From NCBI RefSeq assembly GCF_014930455.1, contig NZ_JAAIYO010000011.1, positions 186,001 to 250,000 of the forward strand: a stretch of 64,000 nucleotides of DNA. Reading direction: 5' to 3'. Below the pieces are notes generated by a model. It had not been told where the DNA came from. It did no database searches and worked only from the letters and a program-made list of their open reading frames with translations. The translations under genes and the position numbers were made by a program. The stretch comes from Corallococcus soli (GTDB lineage: Bacteria; Myxococcota; Myxococcia; Myxococcales; Myxococcaceae). Below, one piece after another: positions 53,606 to 62,256 of the stretch; position 1 is the first letter of the stretch; each line of letters begins with the position of its first letter.

Positions 53606-56600
53606 TCAGCGCGTCGCGGCCACCTGGGCCAGGGCCTGCTCAATCTCTGTCAGCGCGTAGGGCTTGGGCAGCACCACCACGCCCAGCCATTGCTGCGGGT
53701 CCCCATCCAGCGCCGCGCGCCCATGCCCGGAGGCGATGATGATGCGCATGGCGGGCTTTCGCAGCGCCACCTCGCGCGCCAGGTCCACGCCCGACATGCC
53801 CGGCAACGTCACGTCCGTGAACAACACGTCGAACGGACCCGCGGCCAGCGCCACCCGCGCCTCCTCCGCGCTCGCCACCGGCATCACCGCGTGCCCCAGC
53901 AGGCCCAGCAGCTCGCTCGCCGACGTGCGGACGTCCTCGTCGTCCTCCACCAGGAGCACGTGCATCCGCCGCGCGGACTCCTGCGTCGCCGACGACTCCT
54001 GACGCGGCGGCACCTCCGGCCGCGTCACCCTGGGCACCGGCGGCGTCAGCAGCCGCTGCTGGCGTTGATCCAACAGCGCCCGCACCTTGCGCGCCAGGTC
54101 CTCGCGCCGGTACGGCTTGCTCAACAGATGCACGCCCGCGTCCAACCGGCCGCCGTGCACGATGGCGTTCTCCGTGTACCCGGACGTGAAGAGCACCTCG
54201 ATGTCCGGCTGGAGCCGCCGGGCCTGCTTCGCCAGCTCCGGGCTTCGCAACGGCCCCGGCATCACCACGTCCGTGAAGAGCAGGTCCACCGCCACGCCGC
54301 TCTTCAGGATGGACAGCGCGCTCTGCCCGTCCACCGCGCGCAGCACCCGGTAGCCCAGCTCCGTCAGCAGCTCCACCACCGTCGCGCGCACGTCCGCGTC
54401 GTCCTCCACCGCCAGGATGGTCTCCTTGCCGCCCTCCACCGGCCCCGTCACCACCTCCGACACCGGCGCCTCCGCCTGGAAGGAGCGCGGCAGGTACACC
54501 TTCACCGTCGTGCCGTGCCCCAGCTCGCTGTAGAGCTTCACGTGGCCGCCGGACTGCTTCACGAAGCCATACACCATGCTCAGCCCCAGGCCCGTGCCCC
54601 GGCCCTCCGGCTTCGTGGTGAAGAAGGGCTCGAAGGCGCGCTCCATCACGTCCGGCGTCATGCCCCCGCCCGTGTCCGACACCGCCAGCCGCACGTACGG
54701 TCCGGCCAGCACCTCCGGGTGCTGCTGCGCGTAGTGGTCGTCCAGCGACGCGTTGCTCAGCTCCAGGGTCAGCTTCCCCTCGCCCCGCATCGCGTCGCGC
54801 GCGTTGATGGCCAGGTTCAGGATGACGTTCTCCAACTGGTGCGGATCCGCCAGCGTGTTCCACAGCCCGCCGCTGATGACCGTCTCCAGCTCCACGTCCT
54901 CGCCCAGCGCGCGGCGCAAGAGGTCGTCCATGCCCTGCACCAGCCGGCCCAGGCTCAGCGAGCGCGGCTCCAGCGGCTGCCGCCGCGAGAACGCCAGCAG
55001 CTGCGCCGACAGCCGCGCCCCTCGCTCCACCGCCCCCAGCGCCGTGCGCACCCGCTGCAACCCGCGCTCGTTGCCCGCCACGTCGCGCTGCAACAACTGG
55101 AGGTTGCCGCCGACGATCTGGAGCAGGTTGTTGAAGTCGTGCGCCACGCCCCCCGTCAGCTTGCCCACCGCCTCCATCTTCTGCGCCTGCCGCAGCTGCT
55201 CCTCCGCCTGCCGCTGCTCGGTGACGTCGCGCGCGGTGGCGTACACCACGCCGTCCTCCGGCACCGGCACCGCCATCCAGGAGAAGTGGCGATAGGCGCC
55301 GCTCCGCGTCCGGAAGGAGTTCTCGAAGCGCAGGGTCGGGCGGCCCTCGGCCAGGTGGCGGACCTCCTCCCGCGTCTTCTCCCGCGCCTCCGGTGGCTCC
55401 ATCCACTGGCTCGTGCGCCCGAGCAGCTCCTCCTCCGTCCACCCCAACGTCCGGGTCCAGGCCGGGTTGACGCTGAGGAAGCGGCCCTCCAGGTCCGCCA
55501 CCAGCAGCAGGTCCTGGGAGAGCCGCCACACGCGGTCCCGCTCCTGCGTGCGCTGCGCCACCCGCTGCTCCAGGGTCTCGTTGGCCTGCCGCAGGTCCGC
55601 CAGCGCCTTGAGCCGCGACAGCGTCGTCCACACGCGGTCGGCCACGTTGCGCGCCAGCTCGACTTCATCCTCCAGCCACTGGCGCGGCCGCACGTCGTGC
55701 AGGAACAGCACCGCCACGAACTGGCCGTGCTCCATCAGCGGGATGTTGAACAGCGCCCGGATGCCCACCTTCTCCAACGTGGCCGCCTGGGACGCCGTGC
55801 GCGGATCCAACCGCACGTCCGGGATGGCCACGACGTCGCCGCGCTGGAGGTCCTCCAGGAACACGCCGTAGTCGTGGAAGCGGTGCACGCCCTCCACGCG
55901 GGACACCTTCGGGTCGGACACCCAGTTGGGGTGCATCAGCACCAGCGCGTGCGCGGCGTCCACCGTGCCGTACCCCGCGCGGGGCACCCCCAGCAGGCGC
56001 CCCACCACCTCCATGGCCAGCTGCGCCGCGGCGTCCGGAGACGTCACCTCGCGCAGCCGGTCCGTCATCTCCAGCAACGCCGCCTGCCGCAGCTCCGCCC
56101 GCTTGCGCGCGTCGATGTCCACCAGCACGCCCGGAAAGCGCAGCGGCGCTCCCTGGGGCGAAAGCTGACAGTGGCCGCTCGCCTCCACCCAGCGGTAGAC
56201 GCCGTCCCAGCGGCGCACGCGGTACTCGGCGCGGAAGGCGCCCCCCGCCTTCAGGGCGCGCCCGATGATGGCCTCCACGCCCGCCCGGTCCTCCGGGTGC
56301 ATGGACGCCATGAAGACCTCCAGCGGCAGCCCGTCGCGCGCCTGCAGCGGGTTCAGCGAGAAGGCCCGCGCGAAGCGCTCGTCGGTGATGACGTTGTCGG
56401 CGGGCACGTCCCACACCCAGGTGCCAATCACCGCCTCGGTGTTCAGCGCCAGCTGCACGCGCTCGTTGGCCGCGCGCAGCGCGTCCTCCGCCAGACGCCG
56501 CTCGGTGATGTCCTGCGTGACGCCAATGAGCTGCACCGGCTGTCCCGCCGCGTCGTTCACGAACGACGCCCGCCGGGCAATCCAGCGCACCGCCCCGGTG

Positions 56601-57349
56601 TCCGGCCTGCGGATGCGGTACTCCACCGACAAGGCTGACTGTCCGGCGGCCCGCGAGCGCGCGTTGGACAGCCGGTGCCGGTCCTCCTCCAGCGCCATCG
56701 CCTCGATGACCTGCGCGGGCACGGTGTCCGTGCGCGGCAGGCCGTACAGGCGGCAGAACTCCGGCGTCACCGTCAGCAGGTTGGTGGCGATCTCCAGCGT
56801 GAAGACGCCAATGCCTCCCGCCTCCTGCGCCAGCCGGAGCTGTTCGCGCTTCACCCGCAGGCGCTCCTCGGCGTCCCGGCTCTGGGTGATGTCCCGCGAG
56901 ACGCAGATGGCGAAGCGGGGCTGGCCCTGCGCGTCCTTAGCCAGTGACACGTGGTCGTGCACCCAGACGACGCTGCCGTCCGGCCGCGGGTAGCGCTTCT
57001 CCAGGGTGAAGGACTCCCCCGTCTCCACCAGGTGCCGGAACAGGGAGTAACTCCGCTCCTGGTCCTCCGGGTGCGTCAGGGAGCGCAGGGTGCGCCCCAG
57101 CACGTCCTCGCGCGGGCGCCCCACCAGGTCGCAGAAGCGCTGGTTCACCAGCTCCAGCGTGCCCGTCAGGTCCGTCTGGGCGATGCCCACGCTGGCCTGC
57201 TGGAAGAGCCCCAGCAGGCGCTCGCGGTCGAACGCGGAGGGCGGCGTCGCGACCTCCGCGTCCTCCAACCCGGCCTCGCGCAGGCGGGCCCTCAAGCGCG
57301 CGACCTCCGCCCTCAGGGCCTGTTCGGTGTCGGAAGGAGGGACGCTCAT
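53606..57349 (-). CDS. Large hybrid sensor histidine kinase with two receiver domains
   Basis: 1247 residues, no transmembrane segment. Four PAS domains (about 45-165, 170-290, 300-410 and 600-720) and a GAF-like domain (about 420-575) lie ahead of the HisKA motif [16 protein letters not shown] (phospho-His about 736). HATPase at about 830-955 ([35 protein letters not shown]) is followed by two receivers, one with acceptor Asp near 1028 (VDLLFTDVVMPG) and one near 1178 (FDVLFTDVTLPGMSG). Such tandem receivers suggest phosphorelay to an unlinked partner. Its HisKA-HATPase-REC part resembles the hybrid kinase at 34.9 kb. Signal unknown. Confidence 0.94.
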   Translation of the reverse strand: MSVPPSDTEQALRAEVARLRARLREAGLEDAEVATPPSAFDRERLLGLFQQASVGIAQTDLTGTLELVNQRFCDLVGRPREDVLGRTLRSLTHPEDQERSYSLFRHLVETGESFTLEKRYPRPDGSVVWVHDHVSLAKDAQGQPRFAICVSRDITQSRDAEERLRVKREQLRLAQEAGGIGVFTLEIATNLLTVTPEFCRLYGLPRTDTVPAQVIEAMALEEDRHRLSNARSRAAGQSALSVEYRIRRPDTGAVRWIARRASFVNDAAGQPVQLIGVTQDITERRLAEDALRAANERVQLALNTEAVIGTWVWDVPADNVITDERFARAFSLNPLQARDGLPLEVFMASMHPEDRAGVEAIIGRALKAGGAFRAEYRVRRWDGVYRWVEASGHCQLSPQGAPLRFPGVLVDIDARKRAELRQAALLEMTDRLREVTSPDAAAQLAMEVVGRLLGVPRAGYGTVDAAHALVLMHPNWVSDPKVSRVEGVHRFHDYGVFLEDLQRGDVVAIPDVRLDPRTASQAATLEKVGIRALFNIPLMEHGQFVAVLFLHDVRPRQWLEDEVELARNVADRVWTTLSRLKALADLRQANETLEQRVAQRTQERDRVWRLSQDLLLVADLEGRFLSVNPAWTRTLGWTEEELLGRTSQWMEPPEAREKTREEVRHLAEGRPTLRFENSFRTRSGAYRHFSWMAVPVPEDGVVYATARDVTEQRQAEEQLRQAQKMEAVGKLTGGVAHDFNNLLQIVGGNLQLLQRDVAGNERGLQRVRTALGAVERGARLSAQLLAFSRRQPLEPRSLSLGRLVQGMDDLLRRALGEDVELETVISGGLWNTLADPHQLENVILNLAINARDAMRGEGKLTLELSNASLDDHYAQQHPEVLAGPYVRLAVSDTGGGMTPDVMERAFEPFFTTKPEGRGTGLGLSMVYGFVKQSGGHVKLYSELGHGTTVKVYLPRSFQAEAPVSEVVTGPVEGGKETILAVEDDADVRATVVELLTELGYRVLRAVDGQSALSILKSGVAVDLLFTDVVMPGPLRSPELAKQARRLQPDIEVLFTSGYTENAIVHGGRLDAGVHLLSKPYRREDLARKVRALLDQRQQRLLTPPVPRVTRPEVPPRQESSATQESARRMHVLLVEDDEDVRTSASELLGLLGHAVMPVASAEEARVALAAGPFDVLFTDVTLPGMSGVDLAREVALRKPAMRIIIASGHGRAALDGDPQQWLGVVVLPKPYALTEIEQALAQVAATR

Positions 57350-57435
57350 GGGTGGGGGGCCGGGGCGGGGGCGACCTTCGGCGGTCGGACTGTGGCCCGG
57401 TCCTCAGGGGGGGGCAACGGAGAATTCGAGCGGCT

Positions 57436-58425
57436 TCATTCCTGCGAAGTCGCCGCCTCCTCCGAAGGGTCCGCGCCCGTCCGCGCCCGGATGAACGCCC
57501 GGATGTGGGTGATGAGTGCCTCCTGACGGTGGACCAGGAATCCGGGTGCGTCGCCCCGCCGCAGGGCAGCCAGGGCTTCGGGCGTCAGGGCATGGCTGGG
57601 GAATACCGCGGGCGGCAGCGCTCCGGTGCGCACCAGCCCCAGCAACGTCACGCCCGGCGCGAGCACGGGGTGGAAGAGCTGGTTGGCCAGGGTGAGCAGC
57701 ATGGAGTCCCCCAGGCCGGGCGCCGTGGACAGGCCCGGGGGCGACGTGGGGAACAGCGGCAGGAACGCGACCGCGCCCTGGGCCTCCAGCAGGGGCCCGG
57801 GCTCCAGGACGTCGCCGGTGAGCAGGTGCCGGGGCCCGAGCGCCAGCAGCGCGTTGGCCTCCACCCGGTCCGCCACCGACGCGAGCCCCGCCATGCCGGG
57901 CTGGGAATAGCGCTCCCAGCCGCGAGGCGGCGGCGGCCCCACGCGGGAGAGCAGCGCGCGCACGGTCGCGTCCGCGTCCGGGGTGAGCAGGGCCAGGCTC
58001 GCGCGGGCCTCATCGTCGGGAAACGAACGCTCCGTGTCGAAGAGGGCGCGCTGCCACAGCCAGTGGGACAGCCCGGCGCGCACGTCGGCCGGGGGCTGGG
58101 GGTGCAGGTGGAAGAAGCGGCACAAGAGGGGCAGCACGTCCGGCCGCGGCAGGAGGCTCACGTGCGGGATGGCCGCGTCCTGGCGGAGGAAGTCGAAGGC
58201 GTGACCCACGGCGCGCGCCGTCTGTCCCAGGGCCTGGGCCCAGTCCTCCTCCGCGCCAAACTCCTCCCGGAAGTCCCGCGTGAAGTCCCGGCCCCGCACC
58301 GCGAGCAGCAACGCGAGCAGCGCTTCTTCCTCCATCCGCCCGAAATCACGGGTGGTCAGGTGCTCCGCCAAAGCCTCCAGGCTCTGGCAGGACGCGTCGG
58401 GTTGCCAGGGGGGGGCGGGTGTCAT
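57436..58425 (-). CDS. Conserved-looking protein, unknown function
   Basis: 329 residues. AGGAAG precedes ATG 58425; the open frame extends to 58584 without conserved sequence. No signal peptide. The N-terminal half is helical (LTTRDFGRMEEEALLALLLA ... VGHAFDFLRQDAAIPHVSLL), then PRPDVLPLLCRFFHLHPQPP and VRAGLSHWLWQRALF, resembling the C-terminal helical part of DUF262-type proteins, but the match is only by eye. Later there are LALGPRHLLTGDVLEPG and LFPTSPPGLSTAPGLGDSML. I do not assign a role. Neighbours are unrelated. Confidence 0.65.
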   Translation of the reverse strand: MTPAPPWQPDASCQSLEALAEHLTTRDFGRMEEEALLALLLAVRGRDFTRDFREEFGAEEDWAQALGQTARAVGHAFDFLRQDAAIPHVSLLPRPDVLPLLCRFFHLHPQPPADVRAGLSHWLWQRALFDTERSFPDDEARASLALLTPDADATVRALLSRVGPPPPRGWERYSQPGMAGLASVADRVEANALLALGPRHLLTGDVLEPGPLLEAQGAVAFLPLFPTSPPGLSTAPGLGDSMLLTLANQLFHPVLAPGVTLLGLVRTGALPPAVFPSHALTPEALAALRRGDAPGFLVHRQEALITHIRAFIRARTGADPSEEAATSQE

Positions 58426-58512
58426 GGGACTTCCTGCGTAGCGGAGACTGGAGGACACTCCCATGGGCCAGAGGTCGCAATGCTCACTTCGCGCCTTGAC
58501 GGTGCGAGGAAT

Positions 58513-58524
58513 TTCTTTAAAGAA
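58513..58524. other. AT-rich palindrome in divergent promoter region
   Basis: TTCTTTAAAGAA is a perfect 12-base palindrome in an otherwise GC-rich 280-bp space between the unknown gene (-) and the M28 peptidase (+). It may be an operator or part of a promoter; no further evidence. Confidence 0.35.
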
Positions 58525-58705
58525 TGCACGCACGTCCTCTTCTTCTTGGAAGATGGCGTATGTACCGGGCCTCGCGTTCCCCAACCGCGGAACCGGTGCG
58601 TGACGTCCCAGTTGAGCCCCGCGCGCCGCGTTCCCCCTCTCGGCGCGCGGTGGCCCCTGGGACTCCGGGCCTCCGCCTTCCTCTCAAGTATCCTCGAGGA
58701 TTTGC

Positions 58706-60220
58706 GTGTCCACCTCTGCCTTCGTCCTGCCCGTCTCGCTGGCCCTGCGACTGCTGACCTCCGCGGCGCCCGCTCCCCAGTCACCCGCCGCCGCGCCCAA
58801 CCCGCCCCAGGTGCCCAGGGCGCCGGCGACCGCTCCGGTGAAGACGCCCTCGCCGTCCGTCACCAAGGCCTTGAGCGCCGCGCAGCAGGCCACGGCGGCG
58901 CGGCTGATGGGGGCCGCGCTCACGGAGGGGCATGCGTACGCGCGGCTGGCGGAGCTGACGGATGGGATTGGCCCGCGCCTGTCGGGCTCCGACGGCGCGG
59001 AGGCCGCGGTGCAGTGGGCCCTGCGCGCGTTCAAGGCGGACGGGGTGAAGGCGTGGAAGGAGCCGGTGAAGGTGCCGCACTGGGTGCGCGGCGAGGAGCG
59101 CGGCGAAATCGTGGCCTCCGAGCGCACGCGCGGCCTGCCGCTGGCATTGCTGGCGCTGGGCGGCAGCGCGCCCACGCCGCCGGAGGGGCTCACCGCGGAG
59201 GTGGTGGAGGTGGGCTCGCTGGAGGAGCTGGCCGCGCTCGGTGACAAGGTGAAGGGGCGGATCGTCTTCTTCAACCACACCATGTCGGAGGCGGTGGACT
59301 ACGGCCGCTTCGCGGGGCTGCGCGGCCGGGGCCCGGCGGCGGCGGCGAAGCAGGGCGCGGTGGCCGCGCTGGTGCGCTCGCTGGCCACGGCGTCGTTGCG
59401 CACGCCGCACACGGGGTCCACGCGCTTCGACGAGGGCGGCCCCCGCCTGCCCGCGGCGTCGGTGTCGGTGGAGGACGCGCTGACGCTGCACCGGATGCTC
59501 CAGGGCGGGACGGTGAAGGTGCGGTTGGTGTTGGGGTGCTCGGAGCTGCCGGACGCGGACTCGTCCAACGTGGTGGCGGAGGTGCGGGGCCGGGAGAAGC
59601 CGGACGAGGTGGTGCTGCTGGGCGCGCACCTGGACTCGTGGGACGTGGGCACGGGCGCGCACGACGACGGCGCGGGCGTGGTGATGGTGATGGAGGCGGC
59701 GCGGCTCATCGCGAAGCTGCCCCAGGCGCCCCGGCGCACGGTGCGCGTGGTGCTGTTCATGAACGAGGAGAACGGCCTGCGCGGAGGCCGCGCGTACGCC
59801 CAGGCCCACGCGAAGGAGCTCTCCAAACACGTGGCCGCGCTGGAGATGGACTCGGGGGGCGGGCCGCCCCTGGGCGTCAGCGTGCACGCGGGCCCGGGCG
59901 GCGAGGACCTGCTGCGGCCGTGGCTGCCGCCGCTGGAGGGCGTGGGCGCGGCCACGTTCATGGTGGGCCACGCGACGGGCGCGGACCTGAGCCCCATGGA
60001 GCCCGCGCGCGTGCCCTTCGTGGGCGTGCGCGTGGACAGCAGCCGCTACTTCGACGTGCACCACTCCATGGCGGACACGCTGGACAAGGTGGATCCGCAA
60101 GACCTGGCGCGCAGCACCGCCGCGGTGGCGTGGGTGGCGTACGCGCTGGCGGAGGCGCCGGGCGTGCTCGCGCGTCCCACCGGGCCGGAGTCCGACGGCC
60201 CGCCGCCCGCGAGGAAGTAG
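58706..60220 (+). CDS. M28-family zinc aminopeptidase, exported
   Basis: 504 residues. GTG 58706 with GAGGA seven bases upstream. The N terminus has a moderately hydrophobic signal-like segment (VLPVSLALRLLTSAAPA) and a Pro/Ala linker. A PA-like inserted domain (around 120-280) precedes the M28 core with zinc ligands: GAHLDSWDVG, HDDGAGVVM, NEENGLRG, the EMDSGGG segment and DVHHSMADT. All five ligand positions appear kept, so it should be an active aminopeptidase, probably periplasmic or secreted, releasing N-terminal residues during predation or nutrient use. Convergent with the MFS gene, 7 bp apart. Confidence 0.92.
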   Translation: MSTSAFVLPVSLALRLLTSAAPAPQSPAAAPNPPQVPRAPATAPVKTPSPSVTKALSAAQQATAARLMGAALTEGHAYARLAELTDGIGPRLSGSDGAEAAVQWALRAFKADGVKAWKEPVKVPHWVRGEERGEIVASERTRGLPLALLALGGSAPTPPEGLTAEVVEVGSLEELAALGDKVKGRIVFFNHTMSEAVDYGRFAGLRGRGPAAAAKQGAVAALVRSLATASLRTPHTGSTRFDEGGPRLPAASVSVEDALTLHRMLQGGTVKVRLVLGCSELPDADSSNVVAEVRGREKPDEVVLLGAHLDSWDVGTGAHDDGAGVVMVMEAARLIAKLPQAPRRTVRVVLFMNEENGLRGGRAYAQAHAKELSKHVAALEMDSGGGPPLGVSVHAGPGGEDLLRPWLPPLEGVGAATFMVGHATGADLSPMEPARVPFVGVRVDSSRYFDVHHSMADTLDKVDPQDLARSTAAVAWVAYALAEAPGVLARPTGPESDGPPPARK

Positions 60221-60227
60221 GCGCCGG

Positions 60228-61997
60228 CTACTCCGCCACGGCCTGGCGGGGGCCCGCGTGCCTGGAGGGCATCTCCGGCAGCAGCAGCGTGACGAGCAGG
60301 GCCGCCAGCGCGACGAAGATGGCGAAGCGGTACACCGCCGTCGTCGCGCGGGTGAAGGACTCCTTGAGCGCGCGCTCCACCTGGTCCACGGTGGACAGCG
60401 CGCGGGCCTCGTTCGCGTCCAGCTTCGCGTGGGCGCGGGCCTCGGCGGTGCCCTGCAGGGACCGGGAGGCCTGCCGCCGCTCCTCCGCGAAGTCCCGCCG
60501 CAGCCTCGCCTTCACCTCCTCGGCCTGGAACGGGCCGCCCGCGGGAGCGCCCTCCTGGCCCACCAGGCCTCCGGGCGACGACGCCTGGAGCTCCTGGCGC
60601 ACGTCCTGGGGCAGCCCCTGCGTGGCCCGCGCGGTGCGCGTCGTCAGCTCCCGGCCCAGCGTGCCCGCGAACACGGTGCCCAAGAGCGCCACGCCCACCG
60701 TCATGCCCAGCTGCCGGAAGAACGTGGCCGCGGACGTGGCCACGCCGATGCGCTGGGGCGGCACCGCGTTCTGCACGGCCACGGTGTACAGCGGGATGGA
60801 CGGCCCCAGGCCCAGGCCCACGAGCACCATCTTCACCGTCACCTCGGCCTGGCTGGATTCGGGCGTCAGCGTGAAGGCCATGAGGGCGAAGCCCGCCATC
60901 AGGAACAGCAGCGAGCCCACCATCAGCGCCTTGTAGCGCCCCAGCCGCGACGCCAGCTGTCCGGACACCACGTTGCCCGCCACCACGCCCAGCGTCAGCG
61001 GCGTGAGCGTCAGGCCGGAGTGCGTGGCGGACAGCCCCACCACGTTCACCATGAACAGCGGCAGGAAGGTGACGGACGCGAGGAACACCGCGCCAATGGT
61101 GAACACCGCCGCGTTGCCCGCGGAGAACGCGCGCAGGCGGAACAGCGACGGGTCCAGCAGCGGCTCCTTGGCGCGGCGCTCCCGCCAGACGAAGAGGACC
61201 GCCGCCACCGCCGACAGCGCGAACAACCCGAGGATGGGCGCGGACCCCCACGCGAACCCGCCCGCCCGTGGCGCGGACGCCCCATGGCCCAGGCTGAGCG
61301 CGAGCAGCAGCGGCACCACCGCCACGGCCAGCGCCAGCGCGCCTGGCAGGTCCAGCCGCCCGCCCTGCGCGCCGTCGGGCTTGAGCGCGGGCATGCGCAG
61401 GAAGATGAGCGCCAGCGCCAGCGCGCCCACCGGCAGGTTGATGAAGAACACCCAGTGCCAGCCCAGCGTGTCGGTGATGAAGCCGCCCGCCAGCGGGCCA
61501 ATGACGCTGGACAGGCCGAACACCGCGCCGAACAGGCCCTGGTACTTGCCCCGGTCCCTGGGCGGGAACAGGTCCGCCACCACCGCCAGCGAGGCGGTGA
61601 AGAGCGCCGCGCTGCCCAGCCCCTGCACCGCGCGGCAGAGGATGAGGACGAGCGTGGAGCGGGCCGCGCCGCACAGGAAGCTCCCCGCGAGGAAGACGAG
61701 GATGCCCGCCACCAGCACCGCGCGCCGGCCCACCAGGTCCGACAGCTTGCCCCACACCGGCACCATCATCGTGGAGGCCACGAGGTACGCGGTGGTGAGC
61801 CACGGGTAGTGCTCCGGCGCGATGCCCAGGTCCGCCTGGATGGTGGGGCCCGCGGTGGCCACGATGGTCTGGTCCAGCGCGGCCAGCAGCAGGCCCAGCA
61901 GCGCCCCCGCCAGCGTGAACGCCTTCTGCGAGCGGCTGAACCGTTCGGACGCCGGGGCGGCAAGGGGATCCGGAGCGGTATCGGCGGTGTGGGCCAT
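60228..61997 (-). CDS. MFS transporter, DHA2 (EmrB/QacA) type
   Basis: 589 residues with about 14 transmembrane helices. Drug/proton antiporter motifs are visible: LDQTIVATAGPTIQ in the first helix, motif A-like VWGKLSDLVGRRAVLVAG, motif C-like GLSSVIGPLAGGFITDTLGW. A long cytosolic or periplasmic stretch near the C terminus (QGLPQDVRQELQASS ... VKARLRRDFAEERRQ) precedes the last helix. ATG 61997 begins the conserved part; no clear Shine-Dalgarno, and an in-frame ATG at 62024 is possible. Likely exports a drug or metabolite by proton exchange. No regulator adjacent. Confidence 0.93.
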   Translation of the reverse strand: MAHTADTAPDPLAAPASERFSRSQKAFTLAGALLGLLLAALDQTIVATAGPTIQADLGIAPEHYPWLTTAYLVASTMMVPVWGKLSDLVGRRAVLVAGILVFLAGSFLCGAARSTLVLILCRAVQGLGSAALFTASLAVVADLFPPRDRGKYQGLFGAVFGLSSVIGPLAGGFITDTLGWHWVFFINLPVGALALALIFLRMPALKPDGAQGGRLDLPGALALAVAVVPLLLALSLGHGASAPRAGGFAWGSAPILGLFALSAVAAVLFVWRERRAKEPLLDPSLFRLRAFSAGNAAVFTIGAVFLASVTFLPLFMVNVVGLSATHSGLTLTPLTLGVVAGNVVSGQLASRLGRYKALMVGSLLFLMAGFALMAFTLTPESSQAEVTVKMVLVGLGLGPSIPLYTVAVQNAVPPQRIGVATSAATFFRQLGMTVGVALLGTVFAGTLGRELTTRTARATQGLPQDVRQELQASSPGGLVGQEGAPAGGPFQAEEVKARLRRDFAEERRQASRSLQGTAEARAHAKLDANEARALSTVDQVERALKESFTRATTAVYRFAIFVALAALLVTLLLPEMPSRHAGPRQAVAE

Positions 61998-62256
61998 GGC
62001 GCGGGCACGCGCTCGCGCGTGCATCCGCGCGAATCTGGCGATGCCGGAGGAGGATGGCCACGCCCGCCTGCCCGGCTGCCCTCCATGCGGGGACGCAATC
62101 CGTACGGGGTGGGACGCGCGTGGACACCTCCAGCCGGCAAGCGTTGTTACCGCGCCGTGGGCGCCTCGCCCTATCCTCCCGCCGCTTTCATGACGCGGGC
62201 CCGCCGGACGCCAGGGGCCGCGTCCCGCCGAACACCGAAAAGGGGAGGAGTGCCGC

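Noticed and set aside
53690-56638. 982-codon plus-strand frame opposite the hybrid kinase
   Set aside because: Translation is a repetitive Arg/His/Gln/Leu mix; the minus strand has PAS, HisKA, HATPase and REC motifs.
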